A stretch of 64,000 nt of DNA, taken from assembly GCA_963556495.2 (NCBI GenBank), contig OY747714.1, forward strand, positions 46,813,541-46,877,540, written 5' to 3'. Shown here piece by piece: positions 1 through 11,866 of the stretch. Positions within the stretch are counted from its first letter, which is position 1. Every line of letters begins with the position of its first letter. The stretch comes from Valencia hispanica (Eukaryota; Chordata; Actinopteri; Cyprinodontiformes; Valenciidae). Under the pieces are notes generated by a model. It saw only the letters and a list, made by a program, of their open reading frames with translations. It was not told the DNA's origin and made no database searches. A program made the translations under genes and the position numbers.

Positions 1-404
1 CTTATTCAGAACAATTATATTCCCAAATACTTACCAATATTTACTTCTTTTTTGCATGTTTCCCCTTTTTTATCTCATGTTACCAGATTGCACAAGCAGA
101 GTCTGCCAACAATGCATGTGGAGTGGGGGAAAGAATTGATGATAGGGTGGTAGAAGTTTGATTGTGAAACCCACTTGTTTTCTAGATGCTAGAATGGGTT
201 AAAAAAACATGACTCCAATACATTCTGTAAAGATCAGTTGTCTGAGAATTTGGTGGCAGGGTCACTTTTCTGGGGTTTTTAGTATCTATAGCATCCCAGA
301 AAAAGTAACTTCTGAATTATTGGCTCATGGCTTTGGATTTTTTTCCTTCACGTCTGAGGCCATCCCAACCGAGAAAATGAACTGCTCCCGTGAACCCAGG
401 GATT

Positions 405-625
405 AAAGAGCAACTCATCCCCCTACCAGAGTCCAACTCCACCCACATTTCCTATTTGGAAAATGCGGTAAAAAGTGGTGTTGTCTGACGGACCAGCGAA
501 CGCGCGAGGGAGGAGGGCTGGGTGTGGTCTGGGCTGTGATTGAGCCTCCTCCACCTCAGAAAGCGATTTTTCTGAGGTGGAGGATTTCTCACCACCTCCT
601 TTACCAGAGGAAAGGGAGGGAGGTT
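405..625 (+). repeat. Dispersed repeat copy, inverted relative to 48590-48850
   Basis: The stretch that begins with a run reading AAAGAGCAACTC and includes a GAGGTGGAGGATTTCTC block matches, in opposite orientation, the DNA at 48590-48850. In both places the order of blocks is the same, so this is an interspersed repeat rather than unique promoter DNA. I cannot assign the family. It contains the hairpin at 547-584. Confidence 0.6.
547..584. other. Perfect 16-bp inverted repeat (hairpin)
   Basis: Arms at 547-562 and 569-584 are perfect reverse complements (TCCTCCACCTCAGAAA and partner) around a 6-base loop. It lies inside the dispersed repeat. The copy near 48640 keeps only one arm block, so the hairpin is not a conserved feature of the family. 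Confidence 0.8.
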
Positions 626-940
626 TTGTGGAGGACGCTCTTTAAAGGCATTTAGAGTATCCTGATGTTCATATCATAAATGATGGTAGAGTGTAATGTA
701 GGGTGGAGAGATTCCTCTACATCTGCTCTACATTCAGGTATCTGATTAGGTCCTTTCTAGGTTCTGCTATGTGGGGGTTTTCTAGGGTCCATCTGACCAA
801 CACACTTCCTTTAATTCCTTCAATCTAAAGTGGTACAATATTTGGAGAGCTGTGAAATTTCAAATAAAATTCAGCTGCTCTCTCTTCTTCTGTCTTCTGC
901 ACCTCCTCTTCTCCAGGTCTTCCTACATATACAAAGAAAT

Positions 941-1855
941 ATGTCGACCAACTCTTCTCTCGCTGATGGCTCCATGCCTAATACTTGTCTTTTCACCCTC
1001 TACAAATCGATGGAGTGCTTCAAGTCAACGGCCAACATCTACATTTTCTCAGTTTTGTGCATCGTCAACTTCCTCCTCCTCTTTCCTTTCTTCCTTTATG
1101 TCCTCTACCTGACATGCAAACAACTTAGACAACATCACCGTACTTCTACAGCAGCGACCAGCAGCTCTGACCATTTCCTCCTCCATTCCATCATCATGCA
1201 ACTGAATTTGTTCGCTGGGTTTGCGTTGCTGTTTTTTGGCAGCTTCGACAGCCTCTACCCCATGATCTTGACTGGGCTCTGCTTTTGGTCTGTCACCACC
1301 CTTGGACAATCTCTGCTCCATCTCCTTACCTGTGTGGAGCGCTACATTGCTGTTGTGAAACCTGTTACCTACCTGAAACTACGACAAGCCCCCGGAGTCA
1401 TGATCAGTAGAATCGGTGTGGCATGTGTGTGGTTCCTGAGTCTTCTGAACCTGATCGAATTTAGTCTGGGCAGCCATAAACTCAATCTGATCACCAGAAT
1501 TTGCAGTTTGGGTGTGCATGGGGTTATCATGTCATTTTGTAGCGTTTCAGTCCTCTGCGCCCTGAAGCGTCCAGGACCGGGGGAAGCGGGTGGTAAAAAA
1601 GATCACACTAACCAATCAAAGAGAAGAGCTTTCTACACCATTATTGCCATAACAGCTGTTCTCCTGCTAAGGTTTGTGGATAATTTGATTAGCACCATCT
1701 ATTCCATGTCGGTACAGCAGAAAGCCAGCGCAGAGTGTAGACTATTTCTCTTTGACATCTGGCTTGAGCTTCCTAGCGGTCTGATTTTACCACTGATGTT
1801 TCTGCAGCGGGCAGGAAGACTCCGATGCTGTAAACAAACCAGTGAGTCAGACTGA
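941..1855 (+). CDS. Rhodopsin-like (class A) G-protein-coupled receptor, orphan-type
   Basis: One uninterrupted coding exon of 304 residues with seven hydrophobic segments at about 32-57, 80-102, 113-137, 155-175, 183-208, 229-255 and 266-289. Segment 3 ends in Glu-Arg-Tyr (133-135), the E/DRY-type motif used for G-protein coupling in class A receptors, followed by IAVVKP. N4 is a possible glycosylation site. I chose the ATG at 941 because a pyrimidine-rich tract ending in CAG at 914-916 looks like a 3' splice site. An in-frame GTG extension from 830 lies across that site and is probably intron plus 5' UTR. The usual NPxxY of segment 7 is absent (LPSGLILPLMF instead). The loop between segments 5 and 6 is short and basic (KRPGPGEAGGKK). 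The ligand is unknown; it resembles fish-expanded orphan receptors, and I do not recognise a named orthologue. Confidence 0.82.
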   Translation: MSTNSSLADGSMPNTCLFTLYKSMECFKSTANIYIFSVLCIVNFLLLFPFFLYVLYLTCKQLRQHHRTSTAATSSSDHFLLHSIIMQLNLFAGFALLFFGSFDSLYPMILTGLCFWSVTTLGQSLLHLLTCVERYIAVVKPVTYLKLRQAPGVMISRIGVACVWFLSLLNLIEFSLGSHKLNLITRICSLGVHGVIMSFCSVSVLCALKRPGPGEAGGKKDHTNQSKRRAFYTIIAITAVLLLRFVDNLISTIYSMSVQQKASAECRLFLFDIWLELPSGLILPLMFLQRAGRLRCCKQTSESD

Positions 1856-2935
1856 AGTCTTCATTTTTCACACAAAGTTGCACACCGACGTGTTAAAGTT
1901 GTCTTGAAATCACTGGGACAGTGCAACAGGTATGTTTTTTAGAGCATACTTTAAACCCCTGGCATGTAGTATTTATCCATTTTATAGTGCTCTAGTTGAA
2001 GTAGTGAAGCTTCGGAGATGGAAAATGTGAGATGGTGATGTTACTCAACACTATTCAGAAGCAACAGGCTGAGTCACATTACACTGTAGCAATTAACTGC
2101 ATGATAATAGATACATGTTGATCATCGCAGTACTGCTGAAATCATCAATGTTAAAGGCTATAAACAAATACCTGCTGGAGGGTCTAAAAACATTAGACTT
2201 TGCAGTAACAACTGTATGTACAGGTTGTTTACCTACTATTACTTTGAAATGCACGGGCATTTGACTGCTAAAGGTTTTACAGACACAGACTTAAATTGGG
2301 AACATGACTCCACATCTTTCTCAGATAAACCACCTATTTACAGATTTTTATGTAGAGCATGTCTAAAATATGCGAAGAAAAATGCAGCTTGGGAAGCCAA
2401 AATATCTACATTTAATGCTACTTGACATCCTATTGGCTGCCGTTTGAAAAGCAGCCAATCCAGGAGCAGGATTTATTTTTAGTGGCGATGATTGGCTGTA
2501 CCACCACAAAGTATATAATAAGGAAGAGCATGGATCTTAGCTTCTGCGGTAGCGCTAAGACGGTTTCCATTGTGCATATCGATGTATATTAAGGTATAGT
2601 TGGTGTTTGACCTATTAAGCAGTTATGCACAGTTTTAGAGGGGGCTCCAAGAATTTGATGATTTCTTATTGCTCATGTTTTAACGAAGACCTAAACCCCC
2701 AAACTACATCACTAAAGACCGTTAGCACGGCTCAAAACACAACAGGCCGACCTGAGTGATGCGGCGACTGGTCGTTTTAATCATGGCTTAAATACCAAAT
2801 GATTTGGATTTGTTATTTAGGGTCTGATGAGCTTTGAAGCAAATATTTTTTGAACAGGGGCTTCCAAAGTCTGGCTCCCCACAACTACAAATAAAGAATG
2901 ATACAGATTTTCCCCAGATTTATTTTTAATTATTC
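1856..2935. other. No gene recognised; possible repeat DNA
   Basis: This follows the GPCR stop codon and should hold its 3' UTR. The 2420-2800 part (TATATAATAAG at about 2512, then GCTAAGACGG) has the feel of an interspersed repeat, but no second copy lies in the window. I see no splice-bounded coding exon. Confidence 0.4.
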
Positions 2936-3010
2936 CCTCCGCCAAGAGGTCTGTCTGTCTGTTAGCAACGTAACTCAAAAAGTTATGGTCGGATTTCGAA
3001 TACATTTTCA
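2936..3010. repeat. Dispersed repeat fragment (CTGTCTGTTAGCAA family), copy 1
   Basis: It contains GTCTGTCTGTTAGCAACG and then AACTCAAAAAGTTATGG. The same order of blocks recurs at 3685-3800. This matches a very common teleost interspersed repeat whose class I cannot state with confidence. Confidence 0.6.
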
Positions 3011-3684
3011 GGATTTTGATTTTACTTTTTAAAATTCTTATATTGTTTTGGCCCATGTGACAAAAACGTTTGCATACCCCTGTTAAAAAATGTAAAGCAA
3101 CACAAAAGCTACAGTGCGGTTGCACTGTTTATTAGTTTTATTTTAGTTTAGATCAACCAAGTGAATTTAGTCAGGAGAACATTCGTTTAAAACAAAACCA
3201 ATCACAGGTGAAAAAGGAGCACTGCCGTCATCCCACAGTACAACAGGAGCGCCGAGCTACAGCACAGAATATGAATACACACTTTTTTTCCTTCTCGGAT
3301 CATTTCAGGTCTGCAAGATGTTTGACAAAACGCGTCTGATACATCAACGACAACGCTACAAATTATTTATAACCTGACTTTGAATAGAACTAATTCAGCA
3401 TCGGTAATACCGAATGTTAGAAACACGATGTGAGTTATTAAAGTTGCATAGTGTTTTACTTATCGTACGCATAATAGATATTATATTTAGAATAAATGTG
3501 AACAGTGCTAATTTATGGGATGCTATTACAAGCTCTCGTTGGTGATTGTTTTTTTAACTAAATGCTGACTCTCAGTTGCCCGCTGCCTGACCTCCTGTTA
3601 ATACAGTAATGATGATTTGTTTACCTCTTATATATGAAATGTTCTCATCTGTTTGTCACAAACACATAGAGACAGCAACAAAAT

Positions 3685-3800
3685 ACTTTGTTACCTCCCC
3701 CAAGGAGGATATGTTTTCACCAGGGTTTGTTTGTTCGTCTGTCTGTTAGCAACTCAAAAAGTTACAGGGGGATTTTAATGACATTTTTAGGAAATGTCTG
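3685..3800. repeat. Dispersed repeat fragment (CTGTCTGTTAGCAA family), copy 2
   Basis: This is a longer copy than the one at 2936. It opens with CCTCCCCCAAGGAGGATATG and runs through CTGTCTGTTAGCAACTCAAA to an AGGAAATGTC block. It is in the same orientation as copy 1, about 750 bases away. Confidence 0.65.
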
Positions 3801-3990
3801 CAATGGGACCAGGAACAAGTGGTTACAATGTGGGGCTGATCTGAAAACCGCCATCACCACATAAAGGGATTTTCATGAATTACTACTAAACTAATAATAT
3901 TAGTGTGAATCCAGCTGCTAAAGGCAGGTTTTTAGTCAAGGAATCTAAAAAAAGTTACAGATTAGAGAATTAGATCCCACCATTGTAGGT

Positions 3991-4009
3991 GGGGGGGGGG
4001 GGGGGGGGG
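3991..4009. repeat. Poly-G tract (19 bases)
   Basis: Nineteen consecutive G residues. Such a run could form a G-quadruplex but is also error-prone in assemblies. The flanking 4010-4944 is AT-rich and shows no gene. Confidence 0.9.
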
Positions 4010-4944
4010 TGAACTGTCCGAGTGCTTTTCTAATTCAAGCAGTGAAGTTTTGGAGATGGTAAAGTTTCTGACTTAATGGACTATAAGCTGATTTACTTAA
4101 AAGGTTTAAAACTGTGGTTTTAAACATTGAAAAGGTAACAGGTCCTTCGTCAGACCGATAAAAACCGAACGCTGACTTCGCTTTTAAGAAAAAGGAACTG
4201 AACAGTTGATGGGTGAAAGAAAAAGTAAATAAAGGTGTAAATTGAGAAGTGCAGTATGTGTACAAAATTGACAGATTTCTGAAAATATGAACTGATTTAA
4301 GAGATTTATGAACTAAAATGAAGAATAATAAATATAAGACATTTTAAGTCCAGCAGAAACACAGAGGAAAGAAGAGTTGTATGTATTTATAATAACAGGC
4401 ACTCAGGCTCATATTTTATTATAATACCAGGTAAAAAGATGATGATTGGTAGCGGAGACTGTCTTTTCTTTTCAGCAGTTTATGATTAGATCTACGGAGA
4501 TGTGGACGAAATACTAATAACAATATTTCTTTCTCTAAATTGAACGGTTTTGATAATTAGTGATTTCGATACATATTAAAGGTTTAGTCTCTAACATATT
4601 ATCGGATTCAATACAAACTTTACTAATGAGCACAAATAAAACAATACATGATTTATTTCTTTTTAAATGGTCACAACAAAACCCCAACAAACAATTAGGG
4701 GACTTTATCGATTAATAATGACTCTTTATCAACTAAAATATATTAATGTACCAATTAGCAGAACTGTTTTAGGAGATATGTCTGAGGTAAACCAGAAAAT
4801 AATGCAACCGGAATTCACACTAATGTTTAAAATATCTTCTCCATTTTTAAAAATTATTTTAAAAAACTGAACTGCCTGCTGAAGTTTGGAGAATTTCCCA
4901 ATAAATTCTTGAAATTATTGTATTGCTCAGAACTATTGGTGTAG

Positions 4945-5752
4945 TAATGACCCAGACCTGAACCTCCAGGGTCGCATAAAGGTCAATAACAAGGTCAGCC
5001 TTCTATCACCTGAAGAACATTTCTAGGATTAAATGACTGATGTCGCAACAGGACCTAGAAAAACTCTTCCATGTGTTTATCTTCAGTCGGATTGATTACT
5101 GCAACGGCGTCTTCACAGGTCTGCCTAAAAAGTCAATATGACAGCTGCAGCTGATCCAGAACGCTGCTGCTCGTGTTCCTCACTAGAACCAGGAAAGTAG
5201 AGCACATCACCCCAGTTCTAAAGTCCTTACACTGGCTCCCTGTAGCTCAGAGAATAGACTTCTAAATACTCCTACTAGTTTATAAATTATTACATGGCTT
5301 AGCACCAAAATATGTTGAAGACCTGTTGTCACGGTACCAACCACCCCAGACCACTCAGGTCCTCCAACTCTAGCCTACTAAACATCCCTAGAGTCAGAAC
5401 TAAACATGGAGAAGCAGCTTTCAGTTTCTATGCTCCCCTTATCTGGAACAGACTTCCTGACGAGTGTAGAGCTGCTGAAACTCTGAACTGCTTTAAATCG
5501 AGACTAAAAACCATCTGTTTAGAATTGCCTTTGAGTAAATGCTTGATGTTATATGTATGAAATGTGTTCATGCTCTCTTGCTTTATTGATCTTTCTCTTG
5601 CTTGTTTCATGTGTAATGTGTTTTTCTTTTACTTTTAATTTCCATTGTTTTTTTGTTTTTTTAAATCACCAAATCATGTAAAGCACCTTGAATTACCTTG
5701 TTGTTGAAAGCGTGCTATACAAATAAAATTGCCTTGCCTTGCCTTGCCTATT
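4945..5752 (+). mobile_element. 5'-truncated L2/Rex1-like LINE, 3' end of the reverse-transcriptase ORF
   Basis: This carries the C-terminal end of a non-LTR retrotransposon ORF (LQLIQNAAA- and NRLPDECRAAETL-type blocks) with stops and frameshifts, then a 3' UTR ending in a short TTGCC repeat at about 5730-5750. The same family lies antisense at 13939-15073 and 57340-57500. The short tandem-repeat tail is typical of L2/CR1-group elements. The copy is dead. Confidence 0.8.
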
Positions 5753-5819
5753 AACGCTATTTATTGGAGATATTTCAGCTTTAAGAGTCGGAAACAATTA
5801 AAGTTGCCCATGGTCAGGA

Positions 5820-7206
5820 CTACGATGCATTCTGTCCAGCCTTGTGGCTCTTCATGTGCGTCTTCAGGCAGTGGCTCTGAGTGAAGGCCTTGTCGCACAG
5901 GGAACACTTGTACGGCCTCTCTCCGTTGTGCGTCCTCATGTGGACGGTCAGGTACGTTCTCCGGGCGCACGTTTTCCCGCAGATCCCGCAGACGTACGGC
6001 TTGGCTCCCGTGTGGATCGCCACGTGGTCGTCCAGGTGGGTCTTTCGTTTAAAGGCCCAGCCACAGTGAGGACAGCGGTACGGTGTCTCCCCCGTGTGGA
6101 CCCGCATGTGAATGGTCAGCGGCCCCCTGGTGGCGAAGCCCTTCCCGCAGCGGTCGCAGCGATACGGCCTCTCGTTGGTGTGCGTCCTCATGTGGATGAG
6201 GAGCTGCTTGCCGGTCAGGAACATCTTGCAGCAGACGTCGCAGAGGTACGGCCTCTCTCTGTCCGTGTGGATCTTCTCGTGTTGCTTCAGAGTGGTGGCC
6301 AGCTTGAAGCCCCTCTCACAGATCTGGCATCTGTGGGGTCTCTCTCCGGAGTGCGTCATCTTGTGGCGGGACAAAGATCTGTTGCTGCTCAGGAATTTGC
6401 CGCACACCCCACAGAGGAAGGTTTTACACTTCCTGTGAGTCCTGTGATGAGCCTTTAACTGCGTCTCCAGCTCAAACAGCTTGTGGCAGGTGGGACATTC
6501 GTGACGAGGCCCGTGGAGTCTGTGGCTGCTCTCCGGGGGCAACCCGGATGCAGATGAGCTGTGACCAACCTCAGCTCGCTCTCCTGAATGGGCCTTCAGG
6601 TGCTCATTCAGGCTGAGGACACAGAGAAAGGACGCTCCACAGATGGGACACTCGTCCGTCCTGTGCTCACTATGAAAGTGATCCTTTGACTCTCCACAGA
6701 CTCTTCCTGCCTCCTCCGTGTGTCTCCAGGCGTGTTTAATGACATCGACCTCAGATTCCTGAGCAGCTTTGCAGACCTCACAGGGAAAAGCAGCCGTGCT
6801 GTTCGCAGTTTTTGTCCAGACCTCCGCAGGTTGATCATCTCTCTCAGTAATGAGCTCAGAGTCTCTCTTTTCCCGTTCTTCATCACTAACATTTAGTTTC
6901 CAGCTGCCGTCGCTTCGATTTGTGTCTCCGATGATGCCTTCATTCTCAGCGACAGCGTCTCCTTCCCTCTCAGCAGCAGAGGGCGCCACTGAGTCCTCTC
7001 CAAAGGCTGACATCAGTTCCATATGATGTAGTGACGTCGTCCTGCCAAGAAAAACTAATTGAAGCAAGAAAAACCCTTGATGATGACAGTCAGCTTTTTA
7101 AATGTATTAACCCCTCAATCATTCAGTCCAATAATATTAATTTACAGAAGCATAAACATTATTCAGAGTTGCAGTGGAGTACCACAGGGTTTCTGCATAT
7201 TCATTC

Positions 7207-7240
<34 letters not shown>

Positions 7241-10200
7241 CAAGAACGAGCAAGAATTGTAGATTAACGTCACATCCGCGTGTAAGTGCGGGAGATTCAG
7301 CCACCGAATCGCAGCCTATTTTGCAGCACACAGACTGTTCAAGATAATGGGATTACACATGGGTGGGCTCATTTTTCTTGGTTTAAAAGGCTTCATTACC
7401 CAATACAATTACAAAGCTGAACATGAATATAATTTAGTATTGAAATCTAGCCCCCTGATCTTTTAACGCCCCTTTATTTAAACATTTTAATGGCATCAAA
7501 AGCACCCATGACAACTGATGAATATATATGTATATTAAAGAAAAGGTCTGGAAACTTTGAGGGCGTTCGTTTAAATCAGGGAAAATTATTATATTTTTAT
7601 GAATTATTGAGGTTTTTTGTTGCATAATCAAATTGACCAAATGAAAGCGAAGACTTCTGACCGGAGCTGGACTTCCTACCTCGTCTCCCTTTGTTGTTTA
7701 GTTTCCTCACAGGCCATCATGGCGGAGCTGTTCTCCGTCTGAAGAGGAGGAATCCCCTGAGCTTCATTCTGTGTCTGGAAAAGAAAGAAAAAAAAACATC
7801 AGAAGCTGAAAACTAAAAGCTGCTGAGTAACAAAACAAGAACCAGAACTTGGTTCTGCTTTACCTTCATTCTTATGTAGAGCGTGGGCTTCCTGAGGCCC
7901 GCGGATCTGGCGTTTCTCATGATCTCCTCGGGCGTCACCGTCTTCAGAATCAGAGGCTGAAGTCTCCGCCTCTTATCCGACGTCAAGATGTCAAAAGGTT
8001 TGTCGTCTCCGTCCAGCTGAGGGACAGCGGACCTCAGCTGGCTAAGGAAGTCCCGCTCCTGCAGGCCTGGAGGACACTTCAGGGACACCAGCGGACATTT
8101 CTTCACCACTGAAGGCAGAGAAAGACGGACGGACAGAATAAAGTCGCAGTGTAGGTGAGATGTCCTCCTGTAGAGTAGCTTAAAACAGAAAAGCTGAGCG
8201 TCACTGAGTGTCAGGAGACACATTTTAATCAGCAGCGTTTTAACTCCGTCTAGTTTTATGAATCAGAGGGAAGATAAGCAGCTTTTATCTGCTTCAGACA
8301 CATTATGCAACAAACGGGCAGATCTTCCTGCACATCTACAAGAACCTAAAGAAAATGAATTACAGCTAAACGAGCCTGAGTCAATGGATGGATCCAGAAG
8401 ACATTAGACCGGGTGGAGGTTTACCTTCCAGCATAATAAGATACAATGAGAAGGTTTAGATCAGGGGTGTCAAACTCATCATCATCATCATCATCTCGTG
8501 CCACATCAAGATCATGAATTTTCCGGAATCGTGCCGCTCAAGGTGGCAGCATGTTGGAGTAGCTCTGTTACTTTGGTTCATATTTTTTTCTTTTTTTAAA
8601 CTTTAATTCTTCCATTTCTGGTAGAAACATTGTTTTTGTGGACAACTGTTCTCTCTGGTTTTGAATGCTGTGCAGCTGGAAGGATTTTTGCTGAAACTTT
8701 TTATTTTTGGACATTTGTTATGATGCATAACCATGGCAACAAGGTGGTTTACAACTGGCAGCAGCTGATTAACATCACAAAAGCTCAAATAATACCTCAA
8801 CTAAAGCCACAAAACCCTGATGAGTTGAAAAGAAGACGCCATAGATCCAGAGCATCCTCTACATAAGACTGTCATACAACTACAGAGCGTCTTCAGTCAG
8901 AGGCTTCTTCAGATCTGCAGACTGCTACAGGAGATCATCCCTACCCACAGCCATCAGCATCTACAACAAATCTATGAAGGAACTTGCATAATGAGTTACA
9001 ACAACATTTAATTTCCCTTTGGGATTAAAAAAGTAATTTTGAATTGAATTTGAATTTGAATGTCCTCAAAGGGCCGTCGGTGGCAGAATTTATTGATAAA
9101 ACTACGCATTAACAAACTGTTAAAATATTAATAAATAGCTATCCCTGCTTTTGATGAGTATTTCTTAAAATCAAATAATTCTGAACAGCTTTTCACATTA
9201 AAGTAATTTGGCACCATACGACTAAAAACTGATTTGGTTTAATTGATAAAATAATATTGAAGTACACAGCTGTTCTGTTGAAGGTAATACTTATGTGGCT
9301 CTCTAGCGCAGTGTCCAAACCCTGGTCCTGAAGGTGTTTAAACACACCTAATTCAGATGATTGCAGTTCAGCAAAAGCCTGTTAATCAGCCATCAACTGT
9401 AGTCAGGTGGGCTAAAGCATGGAAACGTCGAAAAGTTGCATAGCAGTAGGACTAGAGGAACAGGGGAGTGTAGAGGGCCACATGAACAGTTATACAGGGC
9501 CAGATTTGGCCTTGAGTTTGACACATGTGGCTTAGATCAAAGTATTTTCATGTGTAAGAATGGCCTAGTCAAAGTCCAGACCTAAATCCATTTGAGAATC
9601 TGTAGCAACACTTGAAAATTGTGCGCAACTGGTATACAGACATTAAACAATTCTGCCTTCAGCATCAGAGTAAGTGGCTACTTTATCTTGGTATAAGGGG
9701 CGTGAATACTTCTGCAGCCTACATTCCTTTAGCACAACGTCTGAGTCCGTGTGGGATGAAGGAGGTCACTCTTCCCCCTAAATGACCCATGCAGATCCGC
9801 TCTCTCTGGGGGAACGTTTAAACTTTGACGGATGTGTTTCCTGAGAAATAAGCAGGTCACGGAGGGAAGGCACCGTTTCTGGAGAGCAGGCTGATCTTGG
9901 GGTCCTTCAGGATGCGGACGCTGAGGTCGACGCTGATCTGAGGTCTGCCAGGGATCCTTCCATCAGACCGGGATGGAGGCGACGGAGAGCTGAAAGGATG
10001 AAAACCAGCAGCAGGTGTGTAATAATATAATGATGATGATGATGATGATGATATCTACTGAATAAGTGCAGCAGGAACCTTGATGAACCAGTCTGGGTCT
10101 GACTATCATCACCCTCTTCTTCCTCAGCTGATCCACGGCTTCTGCTGGACGGTACATCTGGAAAAACATCAAATAAGGTTCAATTTAAATAAAAAGTGGT

Positions 10201-10616
10201 CTTTATAAACATGATAACAGAACCGAACTAAATGATAAACATTGCTTGATAATATTATATTTGGTTTTGTTCCTAATTGTAACAAAACATAGTAATTTTA
10301 AACAAAAAAAGTTAAAACTTTAATTATTTTAACGGAGTTTCTGCATGAACTTATGAATAGAACCGTGAACGAGTCAAAGAGACACGAACGAACCATGTGT
10401 TCCGGCAGTGACCCGGTTCTGCAGCAGCTCCAGCTGCCCCCTCTGCCGGTGGATCTCCAGGCGGAACCCCGAGGCCTCCTCCTCATAGGCGGACACCACC
10501 CTCTCCACCGCCGCCAGGATCTCCCGGGAGGCCGCGGCGAGCCTCTCGGTGACGAACCCCCGCAGAGAGTCCGCTTTGGGCGGTTCGACCGAACTCTCCA
10601 CCGGGTCGTCCTTCAT
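5820..10616 (-). CDS. C2H2 zinc-finger protein (six coding exons)
   Basis: Probable nuclear DNA-binding transcription factor. Exons on the - strand are 10616-10394, 10157-10079, 9989-9874, 8108-7864, 7774-7680 and 7041-5820, all with AG/GT borders and matching phases, giving 659 residues. Exon 1 encodes an amphipathic N terminus (GFVTERLAAASREILAAVER) of the kind that begins many fish zinc-finger proteins. Exon 2 is acidic (SAEEEEGDDS). The last exon holds nine canonical C2H2 fingers from about residue 384 to 652, linked mostly by TGE/HxGE-type linkers, plus a degenerate CEVC...H/H finger near 340. The exon-1 donor (G|GTTCGT) was chosen because only it joins exon 2 in phase; it is the least certain junction. 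There is no KRAB, BTB or SCAN domain. Introns hold a hAT element and a Tc1 relic. Target sites are unknown. Confidence 0.85.
7205..7232. repeat. (AT)n microsatellite
   Basis: An uninterrupted AT dinucleotide run in the intron before the zinc-finger exon. Confidence 0.9.
8462..9529. mobile_element. Non-autonomous hAT-type DNA transposon with nested LINE
   Basis: The ends read CAGGGGTGTCAAACTCA and, reverse complemented, CACATGTGTCAAACTCA: 17-bp terminal inverted repeats with three mismatches. The flanks GTTTAGAT (8454-8461) and GCTTAGAT (9530-9537) form an 8-bp target duplication with one mismatch, the size expected for hAT insertion. There is no transposase. It lies in the intron between zinc-finger exons 3 and 4, and its middle is occupied by a LINE fragment. 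Confidence 0.78.
8513..9062 (+). mobile_element. Internally deleted LINE nested in the hAT element
   Basis: The left part holds a short frame ending in an Arg-rich stretch (RRRHRSRAS) of the kind seen near the start of fish LINE ORFs. The right part encodes a terminal SLPTAISIYNKS-like peptide, then AATTTCCCTTTGGGATTA and a GAATTTGAATTT tail, typical of fish LINE 3' ends. The reverse-transcriptase core between them is missing. Borders are approximate. Confidence 0.6.
9541..9725 (+). mobile_element. Tc1/mariner relic
   Basis: Bases from about 9558 encode WPSQSPDLNPFENL followed by a stop and QHLK, a decayed form of the Tc1 transposase C-terminal block (SPDLNPIENLW). The stretch ends with a TGAATACTTCTGCA block typical of Tc1-derived fish repeats. 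Confidence 0.7.
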
Positions 10617-10683
10617 CTCTGAGCCCGCAGAGGTTCACTATCTCCGGGGAAATCAGCTCCACGTTCCGCTTTGTTTACTACTA

Positions 10684-11866
10684 GAGCTGCTTCTTCTTCT
10701 TCTTCTTCTTTTGGTTTTATTGGCGGGTGGCAACTAGCGTCAGGTGCATTACCGCCACCTACTGTGTAGGAGTGTGGGTCGTAGCGGGACAATATAAATA
10801 AAAATAAAAAAGAACAACTATATTCTTCTTATTAATCCGCTTTCTCTTAAAAATTCCAAAACTAACCTATATACACATTTTCCCCCACTCAATATATTCT
10901 TTAGACTCAATACCCCATATCCTTTTACTTTTGACTTTTCTTCTAACCTCTTCCTGTTTTCTATATATTTAGTGCAAACACATATTACATGTTCCACCGT
11001 TTCCCTGTCCCCTCCACAAACACATAAACCTGTAGGATGTTTCGCTATCAAATAAAGCGTACTATTTAACGCCGTGTGTCCCATCCTTAGCCGTGATATA
11101 ACTGTTTGATCTCTATTATTCATTTGTATAATATTCATTCTTCCTACTTTTCCCTGAATATGATAAAGATGCCGTCCTTTCTTTTCCCTTATCCGTTGAT
11201 CCTGCCATTCACCCATTATTAGTTTTTTAATAATTGCTTTCATTTCTGCTACACTGTATGGTATTTCTATTATTGTACCTTGTTTTGCTGCTTGCTTAGC
11301 ATGAAAATCTGCTATTTCATTTCCCTCATTTCCCCATTGTTCCTCGGCTTTTCCTAAATCCACTTTGACATTGTGATATTAGTTTCCTACTTTCAGGATA
11401 TGTTAATCATATTCTTTCCATTATTTTTCCAATATGTGACGTGAGTGCTATTGGCCTATCATTTTCTGGTTTACTTGGATCTTTTCCAGGTTTCATTATA
11501 GGAATTATCACAGCCTCTTTCCAATGGCTTGGTAATTTCCCTTTTTCCCAAACTTTGTTATATAATTCTAGTAATTTTATTTTAATCTCACTCCCTAAGT
11601 GTTTAAGCATCTCATAACTTATTTTATCTTTACCTGGAGAAGTTACCCTAGTTTTTCCAAGAGCTCTCTCCAATTCAGATAGTGTGAATGGAGCATCCAT
11701 TGTTGTCATTACTTTTCCTTTATCACCTTCTACATCATTTTTCCTTCTAGTTTCTTCTCTTCTTTTCCTTCTATCTTCCAAAAAATTATTATTACTATGA
11801 ATTCTGACAAATGTTTTAGCTAACATTTCTACTTTATCCTTGTTGTTTATAGCTAATTCCTCTTAT
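10684..11866 (-). mobile_element. I-clade (Nimb/I-like) LINE, internally deleted, 3' end near zinc-finger exon 1
   Basis: On the - strand, 11826-11407 encodes the start of a reverse transcriptase (KTRVTSPGKDKISYEMLK, WKEAVIIPIMKPGKDP). After an internal deletion, 11363-10818 encodes an RNase H remnant (GNEIADFHAKQAAK) and a C-terminal Cys/His block (CVCGGDRETVEHVICVC). The 3' end is AATAAAACC followed by GAA repeats at 10690-10712. RNase H plus the terminal knuckle is the I-clade arrangement. The palm core of the polymerase is missing. The element ends about 70 bases upstream of the zinc-finger start codon. Confidence 0.75.

Noticed and set aside
830..940. Upstream in-frame extension of the GPCR from a GTG codon
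   Set aside because: It has no ATG and crosses a strong polypyrimidine-AG acceptor at 916; it is more likely intron and 5' UTR.
5844..6458. Long + strand frames opposite the zinc-finger exon
   Set aside because: They are antisense shadows of the C2H2 repeats; the - strand frame has the fingers and splice sites.
7031..7234. Short + strand frame over the acceptor of the zinc-finger exon
   Set aside because: It runs from the antisense of the exon into an AT microsatellite.
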